DNA of 8,405 nucleotides, from positions 1 to 8,405 of the forward strand of contig QMLA01000028.1 of the NCBI GenBank assembly GCA_003646585.1, given 5' to 3'. The notes beneath the pieces are model-generated. The model ran no database searches, was not told the DNA's origin, and was given only the letters and a program-made list of their open reading frames with translations. The DNA is from Deltaproteobacteria bacterium. GTDB taxonomy: Bacteria; Desulfobacterota; B13-G15. The position numbers were made by a program, and so were the translations under genes. Of the stretch, positions 1 through 6,176 are shown piece after piece. The stretch's first letter is position 1; the number at the start of each line of letters is the position of its first letter.

Positions 1-371
1 ACGAGCCCTGTGCCCCTCTGGAAACCCTGGTGAACGAGAAATCCTGGCAGAAGCTGCCTGAAGACCTAAAGGTCAAGGTGGAGGTGGCCCTTCAGTATAC
101 CTGCTTCTGGGCCATGAACAAGGCCCTGAAGGAGGATGCTGAGGCAATGGAGTACTTCCTGTCGAGGAAAGATCTTCACGTATCCAAGCTCTCCCCGGAG
201 ATGATCAAGGAGATCGTCAGGATAGGGAATCAGGTGCTCGACGAATACGCAGCCAAGGACCCCTTCTTCGCCAAGGTCCTGGAGTCGCAGCGGGCCTTCA
301 GAAAGAAGGTGGAGCCATATGCCGATCTCATAAGGCTCCCCTATCCCTACGCCAAGAAATTGGTCCAGTAG
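1..371 (+). CDS. TRAP transporter periplasmic solute-binding protein, DctP/TakP type (C-terminal part, 5' end outside window)
   Basis: This is the C-terminal part of an extracytoplasmic solute receptor that captures a carboxylate-type solute in the periplasm and delivers it to the DctQM membrane complex. The frame is open from base 3 to the TAG at 369-371, so the gene begins upstream; the GTG at 30 is internal. About 122 residues are visible. The pattern NEKSWQKLPEDLK followed by a long amphipathic helix, then DPFFAKVLESQRAFRKKVEPY near the end, is typical of the TakP (2-oxo acid binding) branch of the DctP family. The conserved substrate-binding Arg and the signal peptide would lie in the missing N-terminal part, so the substrate cannot be read here. 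The next gene starts about 10 bases downstream and encodes DctQ, which supports the assignment. Confidence 0.88.
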   Translation, partial: EPCAPLETLVNEKSWQKLPEDLKVKVEVALQYTCFWAMNKALKEDAEAMEYFLSRKDLHVSKLSPEMIKEIVRIGNQVLDEYAAKDPFFAKVLESQRAFRKKVEPYADLIRLPYPYAKKLVQ

Positions 372-381
372 CGTCAAGAGG

Positions 382-891
382 GTGTCCTCTCGCTTCTTGA
401 GGATCATCGACAGGGTGAGTAAGGGGGTAGGCCGGGCGACGGCCTGGCTCATCCCTCTGTTGATCTTCGAATTGGTCTACGATACGGGGGCGCGGTACAT
501 CTTCAACGCCCCCACGGAGTGGTCCTACGACATCTCCTATATGCTCTACGGGGCGATCTTCATGCTGGGGGCGGGATGGACGCTCTTGGAGAACGAGCAC
601 GTCAGGATTGAGGTCCTTTACGAAAGGCTCTCCCGGCGGGGCAGGGCCGTGGTCGACGCCTTGGGGTATCTGATCTTCTTCTTCCCCGCGGTTGGGGCCC
701 TCGTTTACTTCGGAGGGAAGTTCGCCCTCAAGTCCTGGATGATCCTGGAGAGGGCGGGGATCAGCATGTGGTCTCCTCCCATCTACCCCTTTAAGACGCT
801 GATTCCGGTGGCCATGGCGCTGTTGTTCCTGCAAGGAGTGGCCCAGTTCATCCGCTGTCTTTCCGTGATCTTCAGAAGGGGAGGGCGATGA
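382..891 (+). CDS. dctQ: TRAP transporter small permease subunit, DctQ family
   Basis: This is the small membrane subunit of a TRAP transporter, which pairs with DctM in the inner membrane. The 169-residue product has about four hydrophobic segments, near residues 18-36, 50-70, 92-112 and 132-155. The family signature after the second segment is present: TEWSYDISYMLYG, then a Glu-Asn-Glu-His-Val-Arg motif leading into VLYERLS. The late PPIYPFKTLIPV motif is typical of TakQ-like members. The start is uncertain. GTG at 382 is used here, but the AAGAGG at 376-381 abuts it; TTG at 397 and GTG at 415 are alternatives. The gene overlaps dctM by four bases (ATGA, 888-891), so the two are probably translationally coupled. 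No promoter is visible in the short gap after the binding-protein gene, which suggests one transcript. Confidence 0.92.
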   Translation: MSSRFLRIIDRVSKGVGRATAWLIPLLIFELVYDTGARYIFNAPTEWSYDISYMLYGAIFMLGAGWTLLENEHVRIEVLYERLSRRGRAVVDALGYLIFFFPAVGALVYFGGKFALKSWMILERAGISMWSPPIYPFKTLIPVAMALLFLQGVAQFIRCLSVIFRRGGR

Positions 892-2213
892 TCACCAGCC
901 CCGAAGTGCTCTTTTTGATCCTGTTCGGAGGCCTCATCCTCGGAATGGCGGTGGGGTTCCCCGTGCCTTTCGTCATGCTCGGGATATCTATGATCGTGGG
1001 CCTCCTGGGGGTAGGGCCGGGGTTTTTCCAGATGATGGTGCTCAGGGTCTTCGAGACCATGCAGAACTACATTCTAGTGGCCATCGTGCTTTTCGTCTAC
1101 ATGGGCATCATGCTGGAGCGATCGGGTGCCGCAGAACGGCTCTTCTCCGCTGCCCATGTAGTGCTTGGAGGACTGCGAGGAGGGTTAGCACTTGCAGTTG
1201 TGGTTGTCTGTACCATCATGGCCGCTGCCACGGGGATCATGGGAGCTCCGGTGATAGTGATGGGACTTTTCGCCCTGCCGGAGATGCTCAAAAGGGGCTA
1301 CGACAAGGCCCTGAGCGTGGGAACCGTCTGTGCAGGGGGTACCCTCGGCATCCTCATCCCTCCGAGTATCATGCTGGTGGTCTACGGACCCATGGCAGGG
1401 CTCTCGGTGGGAAAGCTCTTCCTCGGAGCGGTCCTCCCCGGCCTTGTCCTCTCCGGGCTTTATGCAGCTTACATCATCATCCGCTGCACCCTGAAGCCGG
1501 AACTGGGGCCGCCTCTCCCCCCTGAGCAACGAGCCATTCCCTGGGCTAAGAAGCTCTGGATGGTGGTAACATCGATACTGCCCACCCTCTTCCTCATTCT
1601 CTCGGTCCTTGGGACGATCTTCTTTGGGGTGGCAGCCCCCACCGAGGCCGCGGCCATAGGGGCGGCGGCCTCTCTGGCATTGGCCCTGGCCTACAGAAGG
1701 CTCGACTGGGAGACCTTCAAGGAATCCGTTTACAGGACCTTGAAGGTCTCGAGCATGATCCTGCTGATAGTGGCTGCGGCCTTCGTCTTTACGGGCACCT
1801 TTATGCTCATAGGGGGCGGAGACCTGGTCAAAGAGGCCCTTTTGGGGCTACCCGTGGGGAGATGGGGGGTACTCGTGATCATGATGGCCGCCTTTTTCCT
1901 CTTCGGTATCTTCATGGAATGGGTGGGAATTGTGCCCATACTGGTCCCTATCTTCACCCCCATCCTCGCGGAACTGGGGTTCGACCCCCTTTGGGCGGCC
2001 ATCCTCTTCTGCGTGACCATGCAAACCTCCTTCCTCACACCTCCCATGGCCCCGGCCCTTTTTTACATCAAAGGGGTGGCCCCCAAGGAAGTGGAGTTTG
2101 GCAGGCACATCGTCATGGGGACCCTGCCCTTCATCGGCCTTCAGGTCCTGGGGATAGCCGCCGTGGCCTTTTTCCCCCAGCTCGCCTTGTGGCTCCCCGG
2201 ATTGTTGAAATAA
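888..2213 (+). CDS. dctM: TRAP transporter large permease subunit, DctM family
   Basis: This is the large membrane subunit of the TRAP transporter, which carries the ion-coupled transport path. At 441 residues it has the full usual length and is almost entirely hydrophobic, with about a dozen membrane segments. Diagnostic motifs are GILIPPSIMLVVYG in the first half, PTEAAAIGA in the middle and TPPMAPALFYIKG near the C-terminus. The two halves show the internal repeat expected of the ion transporter superfamily fold. The ATG at 888 follows a strong GGGGAGGG ribosome binding site (877-884) and overlaps the dctQ stop. With the preceding receptor and DctQ it completes a P-Q-M gene order. The TakP-like receptor suggests a 2-oxo acid or related carboxylate as solute, but this is inference. 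It is the last gene of the operon. Confidence 0.95.
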   Translation: MITSPEVLFLILFGGLILGMAVGFPVPFVMLGISMIVGLLGVGPGFFQMMVLRVFETMQNYILVAIVLFVYMGIMLERSGAAERLFSAAHVVLGGLRGGLALAVVVVCTIMAAATGIMGAPVIVMGLFALPEMLKRGYDKALSVGTVCAGGTLGILIPPSIMLVVYGPMAGLSVGKLFLGAVLPGLVLSGLYAAYIIIRCTLKPELGPPLPPEQRAIPWAKKLWMVVTSILPTLFLILSVLGTIFFGVAAPTEAAAIGAAASLALALAYRRLDWETFKESVYRTLKVSSMILLIVAAAFVFTGTFMLIGGGDLVKEALLGLPVGRWGVLVIMMAAFFLFGIFMEWVGIVPILVPIFTPILAELGFDPLWAAILFCVTMQTSFLTPPMAPALFYIKGVAPKEVEFGRHIVMGTLPFIGLQVLGIAAVAFFPQLALWLPGLLK

Positions 2214-2304
2214 AAAGGTTGTGGTCCATGGTTCTGGCAATCCTTTGAGGCATTTTTCACTTGGGTCAAGGATTTTCTCCTTCTACAGGGGCAAAAACTC
2301 GGGC

Positions 2305-2819
2305 ATGAAGCGGGAGAAGGATGCCGAGGAGCTTTTGCAACGGGTACCCTTCTTTGTGAGAAAGCGGGTCAAGAGGGCGGTGGAGGAATACGTCTCCCGA
2401 AAGGGTGGGGGCGCGTCACCGCCCGGGATCTATTGGAGGCAAAGGAAGCCCTGAGGGAGCGGGCGTCGAGGGTTGAGGAGGGGTTTGCGGTAGAGGATTG
2501 CTTCGGATGCGACAACGCCGTGATCTCCTCGGATGCCCTTCCTTCGCGGGTGGAGGAGGTGTTGAGGAGGGCCGGTCTGACCGAGTTCTTGCGGGAAAAG
2601 GCAGGGGAGGAACTCAAGTACCACCATCAGTTCAGGGTGGTCTTCTCGGGCTGTCCCAACGCCTGCTCTCAAGGGCAGAAACAGGATGTGGCCCTCATCG
2701 GGAGGGTGGAACCCGTGATGCAGGGCTCTTGTTCGGGTTGCGGGGCTTGTGAAATGGCCTGTGAGGAGGGGGCCATCAGGTTGACGGACTCACACGAGGA
2801 CGAAGACCAGCGTCACTGA
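2305..2819 (+). pseudogene. Sirohaem/[4Fe-4S] nitrite-sulfite reductase-like protein with N-terminal PCP_red domain, frameshifted and C-terminally short
   Basis: The region reads as one protein only if the frame changes near 2404-2411. The first part starts at ATG 2305 and carries AEELLQRVPFFVRKRVK, matching the short PCP_red domain at the N-terminus of this family. It then reaches a GTGGGGGCG run. One extra G there would give KGGGRVTARDLLEAKEAL and join the second frame. The second part holds the CFGC motif, the FSGCPNACSQ motif that ligates the sirohaem-linked cluster, and one ferredoxin cluster CSGCGACEMAC. Relatives normally continue with a second CxxC cluster and a Gly-rich GGKLGRHP region; here a stop comes 14 codons after the first cluster. 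The family is thought to act in sulfite/nitrite-type six-electron chemistry, but the true reaction is not established. A sequencing error in the G run could explain the frameshift but not the early stop. Confidence 0.75.
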
Positions 2820-2829
2820 TTCCTACGAT

Positions 2830-3421
2830 CTGACCTTTGCAGCTTCTTGAGCTCAACCTGTAGGGACGCCTTCGCAAGATCCAGGAGGCCGCCTCCGGCG
2901 CTGTCCGCTCACTAGGTGTTATTTCAACTAAGGGGATAAGATAAGATGAGGTGGATTGTAGAGGATGACCGGCCAGACAACGGTCGGGATAGCGGGTCGC
3001 CTTCTGGATGCGACTGATGGACAGCCCTGATGAACCGGTGCGATCAGGGCCTAGCGCGGTGCATGCCGATCAATCGCTTCAAAGACGGCACATTTGGCCT
3101 CATAACTCTCAAAGACGGCCTGAACAAACACAACGCCCTCTACTGCTTCAGGGAGTTCAGCGCAAGACCTAGGGCACGCAAACCGACTTCTACGCGTTTC
3201 GGATCAGTAGCCATGTCATGATTGACCAAGAAGTGCACATATCTGCAGGCGCGCTCAAGGCCACTGGCCAGCCTTTGGGGGTATTGATCGTACAAGCGAA
3301 CATGCCGACCATGGGACGCAAACAACGCCGCCCAACTGGCCTCTGTCAGCTCAACTCCGATGACGGCAACAGGCCCCTCGAGGCGGTAAAGGTTATCTCT
3401 CCTGAGAGTCTGCTCCTGCAT
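2830..3421 (-). pseudogene. Decayed 3-hydroxyacyl-CoA dehydrogenase family gene (lambda-crystallin / carnitine dehydrogenase-like NAD-binding domain)
   Basis: Read on the minus strand from 3421 downward, this is an NAD-binding domain of the 3-hydroxyacyl-CoA dehydrogenase family in several frames. Frame one (3421-3140) gives VAVIGVELTEASWAALFASHG then VRLYDQYP; the GxGxxG loop is damaged. A frame change at about 3142 continues as AVEGVVFVQAVFESYEAK and AVFEAIDRHAPR, and then meets an in-frame TAG. A further shift gives TGSSGLSISRIQKATRYPDR and CLAGHP. Another gives NPPHLI, then a five-base duplication (ATAAG twice, 2936-2945 on the + strand), then PLVEITPSERTAPEA. This order matches the Rossmann domain, the ssTSGL loop and the HPxNPPHLIPLVE motif of the family. 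Similarity fades below about 2890, and the C-terminal helical domain is absent. It is non-functional. The gene lies opposite its neighbours and ends against the truncated reductase gene. Confidence 0.82.
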
Positions 3422-3517
3422 CGGGATCCTCGGTAGTGTCTCAGGAAGTGATGTTATGAAAGCGCGCGCCCTGGGCAGGAATGAGTTAACCTAGCCCAAA
3501 AGGAAGGAGGGTGCGCC
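3422..3517. other. Short gap between the dehydrogenase pseudogene and the IS110 remnant
   Basis: This segment lies between the start of the minus-strand dehydrogenase remnant and the transposase start. It contains the strong ribosome binding site AAGGAGG (3504-3510) of the transposase. The left end of the insertion element should lie here, but I cannot place the boundary. IS110-type elements have no obvious inverted repeats and carry a longer non-coding left end (with a bridge RNA in studied members). Less than 100 bases remain here, so that left end may also be incomplete. Confidence 0.4.
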
Positions 3518-4182
3518 ATGGAGTATATCGCTTTTTACTGCCACAAGAAGTACACCTGGGCGGTGGTGGAAGACGAACGGGGCCGCGTGGTGCGGGAAGG
3601 GAGGATACCCCACCAGCGAGGGAGCTAGGTTGGTACATGCGGGAAAGGCGAAGCTGATGCTGGGGGCGGTGAATAAAACTGAGACAAGCGGGAACTTCCT
3701 AGGACCCGGATGGTGCTGGTGCAGGAGCGGACGAAGCTCAAGCAGAGGATCCATGCCACGTTGGCCAAGTACGGGACCCGTGTGGAGGCAAGCGACCTTT
3801 TCGGGTTAAGAGGCAACTTCTGCTTGAAGGGCTCCCGCTCCTTTCGCCCCAAACCCGCTACGTCACCGAGGGATTGTTGCGGCAGATCGAGGCCCTGGAT
3901 GAGGAGATTCGAGCCATCGAGGGAAGGATGAAGGAGGTACTTTCCACCACCCGGGAGGTGGAACTCCTTCAGACCCTGCCCAGGGTGGGGTTCATCCTGG
4001 CCACGGTGATCGCACTGGAGGTAGGGGATGTAGGGAGGTTCCCTGGGCCCGAGAAGCTGGCCTCCTATGCGGGGATGGTACCCTGGGTGCACTCCAGTGG
4101 GGGAAAGACCCGCTACGGCAGGACGCGCAAGGACGTGAACCGGTACCTGAAGTGGGCGTACAGTGAGGCGAGGAATGTGGTG
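3518..4182 (+). pseudogene. IS110-family transposase remnant with two internal deletions and a frameshift
   Basis: The start codon ATG 3518 follows an excellent AAGGAGG site. The N-terminus [17 protein letters not shown] matches the RuvC-like DEDD domain of IS110 transposases, except that the first catalytic Asp (normally at residue 7) is Tyr. The frame stops at TAG 3626-3628. A second frame (3630-3683) gives LVHAGKAKLMLGAVNKT; a third (from 3689) gives [20 protein letters not shown]; a fourth (from 3814) gives the coiled-coil [19 protein letters not shown] and then the transposase_20 domain with [19 protein letters not shown], including the region of the catalytic Ser. Compared with full relatives, roughly 40 codons are missing near 3626 and roughly 30 near 3685, plus one base near 3803-3814. 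The protein ends at EARNVV, where sequence of another element begins. It cannot make an active transposase. Confidence 0.9.
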
Positions 4183-4183
4183 G

Positions 4184-4375
4184 ATCCTCCCCTATCGGAA
4201 ACGGCCCTCCCTGGAGCTTTCAGAGGCCATCCTCGCCCTCTATGCCGTGGGTGTAAGCACCCGCAAGATCTCCGCCTTTCTGGATGGCACCTTCCTCTCT
4301 ATCCGCCGCGGGAAGACGGCCAGGGAACCCGTGTATACGCAGGCTCCGGGGATTTGCAGAAATCCAGATGGGAGG
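4184..4375 (+). pseudogene. IS256/Mutator-type transposase fragment with internal deletion
   Basis: In the frame that includes 4184, the sequence reads [20 protein letters not shown], then [11 protein letters not shown], then directly [18 protein letters not shown], and more weakly GI..NPDGR. The first block is the N-terminal part of Mutator-type (IS256 family) transposases. The second is the segment around their first catalytic Asp ([12 protein letters not shown]). In complete members these blocks are separated by several dozen residues, so an in-frame deletion has fused them, probably between two Phe-Leu codon pairs. The fragment begins immediately after the IS110 coding end around 4182 and fades after about 4375; the rest of the catalytic domain is absent. 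The sequence around the join contains GGATCC. It is a dead fragment, either inserted in the IS110 copy or brought next to it by deletion. Confidence 0.82.
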
Positions 4376-4485
4376 CTACCATGCAGATTGGACACAATAA
4401 ATGCTACACTATGCACTATGCCCATGCCTCGGGCTTCTTCGTTCTCTTTACAAGAATGAGACAGGTTCCTACTACAGGACCGAGA
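4376..4485. other. Unassigned stretch after the IS256 fragment
   Basis: No family is recognised here. On the + strand one frame (about 4429-4518) reads as protein-like, with [20 protein letters not shown], ending at a stop after 4518 and overlapping the minus-strand pseudogene. It may be another coding scrap, but there is too little of it to name. Confidence 0.3.
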
Positions 4486-5056
4486 TCATCCCTCACTATA
4501 TAGGTCCTTTCTTTTTCCCCTAATTCTATTGGCGTTATTGCTCCATATCGATTTAGGGTTGAGGATTTGAGCGATCTTCTTCCCGAGCTTTCCATCGAGA
4601 GTCAAGAGCGTAGAAGCGTTTTTATCTCCCCTCAACTTGAACCTTATTTCTCTTTGCCCACCTTTTAAGCGTATAACAAGATAATAAGTAGGAGCTTCCA
4701 CCACTTCTTCCTCCTCCCAAAGTTAATCCACGATCGAGAATAAAGCCACCTTACTAAAACCTAAAACTTGGGAGCCACTCCAGTCCCATGGCTGATCTTA
4801 AGACCTTCGGGCTCGATAAAAACATCATATCCATGATCGGAAGTAACAAGGATAGGCTTATGCATTAACTTCTCTTTAACTCCCTTGTTGATGTCGGTGA
4901 TCGGCATATGCTTTATGAAATTCTCTGGCTCGCTATACCTTGGGAATGGACTACATAGTCTACACTAGTCTCCTTTGCCCAGCTTTGGGCTTCCAAAGCA
5001 TTAGCGAGAAGTCTGGCGTATTTCCTTAAGAATTCACCGGCGTTAAAGTGAGAGAG
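4486..5056 (-). pseudogene. Decayed minus-strand gene of unknown family, with a TSDHG metal-site-like motif
   Basis: Three minus-strand frames join into one plausible protein. From 5056 the first gives FNAGEFLRKYARLLANALEA then QSWAKE. After a shift near 4940 the second gives SPFPRYSEPENFIKH, then KPILVTSDHGYDVFIEPEG and ISHGTG. A one-base shift near 4775 gives VLGFSKVALFSIVD, then an in-frame TAA (4723-4725), then LWEEEEVVEAPTYYLVIRL and KLRGDKNAST, ending at TGA 4486-4488. The TSDHG followed by SHG resembles the metal-binding Asp-His and later His of alkaline-phosphatase-superfamily proteins, including PglZ-type domains, but this match is only motif-level. Base composition is visibly more AT-rich than the flanking operons, which suggests separate origin. 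The gene is dead as read. Confidence 0.55.
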
Positions 5057-5258
5057 TTACTCGGTGACGAGGAAGGCCCAGAGGAGGGCCGTGGAAGAAG
5101 GGAAGGGGCTCTGGGGTAGGGCAGGGCTCAAACGGCACTGAGGCAGAAGGAGTTCATGCTCGAAAGCCTCCTTTTTGTGAGCTCAGAGACTGGCCAGCCC
5201 AAACAAAAAACCCCTGTGTAAGCTTCCCTAACTGTCAAAAGTTAAGAAACTTCTTTAG
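5057..5258. other. Non-coding stretch with an interrupted inverted repeat
   Basis: No convincing gene is seen. Arms AACCCCT (5209-5215) and AGGGGTT (5257-5263) form a 7-bp inverted repeat with 41 bases between. Inside it lies a smaller hairpin, AAGTT/AACTT (5239-5243 and 5248-5252). No clear poly-T tail follows, so I do not call it a terminator. It might be an element end or an RNA fold. The segment before it (5057-5200) is rich in purines on the + strand and has only short open frames. Confidence 0.35.
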
Positions 5259-5429
5259 GGGTTCGCATCACCCCCATGTCCGAAACATCAGACCACCGGA
5301 AGGTATAGGTGCTTCAAAGAAACTGGCTACCCTTCCTGGTACCACTTTGAAAACCGCGACGAAGTCCTTGAGGACCCCGATCCTGATGTGCTATTCAAAT
5401 TGGTCGATGGATTCTTTGGCGAAACCTAG
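5259..5429 (+). pseudogene. Small coding-like remnant, family not recognised
   Basis: This frame is open between a TAG at 5256-5258 and the TAG at 5427-5429. It has no start codon with a ribosome binding site, but its translation looks like real protein rather than random reading. It contains PPCPKHQTTGRYRCFKETGY, a possible damaged zinc-ribbon with Cys-Pro-Lys-His and a later Cys. A polar, acidic tail follows with WYHFENRDEVLEDPDPD and then LVDGFFGET at the end. It may be the last part of a gene whose front was lost in the rearranged region. I do not recognise the family. An overlapping frame from ATG 5347 looks random and is not called. Confidence 0.4.
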
Positions 5430-5461
5430 CGCGGTCTTTCCTTTGCCCCAAACTTCCCACC

Positions 5462-5500
5462 GGGAGCCTGTGCGGATACAACCCACTTCCACAGGCTCCC
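5462..5500. repeat. Perfect 11-bp inverted repeat (hairpin) upstream of queH
   Basis: GGGAGCCTGTG (5462-5472) and CACAGGCTCCC (5490-5500) are exact reverse complements with a 17-base loop. The stem is GC-rich and would be stable in RNA or as a cruciform. Neither strand has a T-run after the stem, so it is not a standard intrinsic terminator. It sits between the decayed region and the queH leader, about 140 bases before the queH start. It could be an end of a lost element, a protein-binding site or a transcript-processing hairpin. I could not fit a preQ1 riboswitch to it. Confidence 0.75.
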
Positions 5501-5642
5501 ACCTCATCCGGAATGCCCTCCTGGCAAACTTTACAAAACATCAGTTCACACAGAAGAACAAGTTTTTTGGTAGAAAAGGTGTAGTAATTCTTCCGCCTTT
5601 ACAAAATTGGCTTCAGACAATGCATTCTGGCGAGGCAACAAG
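5501..5642. other. queH upstream region
   Basis: This stretch has no gene I would call. It is AT-rich in the middle (about 5525-5610) and should hold the queH promoter, but I see no convincing -35/-10 pair. The GCGAGG at 5630-5635 serves as the queH ribosome binding site. An open frame runs through from TTG 5607 into queH, but this adds residues unlike the family N-terminus. Confidence 0.4.
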
Positions 5643-6173
5643 GTGAGGGTTTTGCTCCACATATGCTGTGCCAATTGCCTCCTTTATCCCCTGAAGGTCC
5701 TCAGAGGAGAAGGAATGGAAGTGATGGGCTTCTTTTACAACCCCAATATCCATCCCTATCAGGAATACGCCAGGAGGAGAGACACCCTCAAGGACTACGC
5801 CGAAAGGGTCGATCTTAAGGTGATATGGAGGGACGATTACCAGCTGGAGAGGTTCTTGCAGGCAGTCGCCTTCAGGGAAGGGAATAGGTGCGAGATATGC
5901 TACCATATGCGCCTTGAGGCAGCGGCACAGGTGGCAAAGCACGGGAAATTTGACGCCTTCTCAACCACCCTCCTTTACAGCAAGCATCAGAAATTTCAGT
6001 CCATCGTCGAGATCGGAGAGTCCCTGGGAAAACTCTACGGGGTGCGTTTCCTGCCAAGGGACTTCAGAGAGGGCTGGAAGGAGGGAATAGAGGAATCAAA
6101 ACGTTTGGGCCTCTACAGACAACAATACTGTGGCTGCATCTTCAGCGAAAAGGAAAGGTTCTTGGGGAGGTGA
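5643..6173 (+). CDS. queH: Epoxyqueuosine reductase QueH
   Basis: QueH reduces epoxyqueuosine to queuosine in tRNA, the last step of queuosine synthesis, and replaces the unrelated cobalamin-dependent QueG. It acts in the cytoplasm on tRNAs with GUN anticodons. The 176-residue product matches the family length. Near the N-terminus is LLHICCANC (Cys 8, 9, 12), followed by FFYNPNIHPYQEYARR (about 30-45), RCEICYHMRL (Cys 83 and 86), FSTTLLYSKHQ (about 106-116) and QQYCGCIFS (Cys 163 and 165). The conserved Cys pairs ligate the iron-sulfur cluster and metal site. GTG 5643 is chosen because a GAGG site lies seven bases before it and the protein then begins MRVLLHICC as relatives do; the TTG at 5607 would add 12 unlikely residues. 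Asn replaces the frequent Pro in the CCAxC motif. The next gene follows after three bases. Confidence 0.95.
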   Translation: MRVLLHICCANCLLYPLKVLRGEGMEVMGFFYNPNIHPYQEYARRRDTLKDYAERVDLKVIWRDDYQLERFLQAVAFREGNRCEICYHMRLEAAAQVAKHGKFDAFSTTLLYSKHQKFQSIVEIGESLGKLYGVRFLPRDFREGWKEGIEESKRLGLYRQQYCGCIFSEKERFLGR

Positions 6174-6176
6174 GAG

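Noticed and set aside
328..834. Long minus-strand open frame opposite dctQ
   Set aside because: Rich in Pro, Arg, Glu and His, as expected from the antisense of a hydrophobic GC-rich gene; it is a shadow of dctQ.
1848..2248. Open frames on both strands over the end of dctM
   Set aside because: They overlap a clear full-length DctM and show no family motifs.
2214..2257. Possible terminator after dctM: AAAGG..TTG pairing with CAA.CCTTT, then five T
   Set aside because: The stem has a bulge and a long loop, and the T-run lies seven bases beyond it, so it does not fit an intrinsic terminator well.
3030..3436. Two + strand open frames of 63 and 72 codons
   Set aside because: They lie antisense to the dehydrogenase pseudogene and read as random protein, whereas the minus strand gives family motifs.
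3422..5640. CRISPR array or tRNA gene in the gene-free region
   Set aside because: I saw no regularly spaced repeats and no cloverleaf with a CCA-type end on either strand.
5430..5642. preQ1 riboswitch upstream of queH
   Set aside because: I could not fit the short preQ1-I hairpin with its A-rich tail, or other preQ1 classes, to this segment; the 11-bp hairpin has the wrong loop and no such tail.
5347..5646. Open frame of 99 codons on the + strand
   Set aside because: No ribosome binding site, no recognisable domain and low-complexity composition; it overlaps the better-looking remnant frame and the queH leader.
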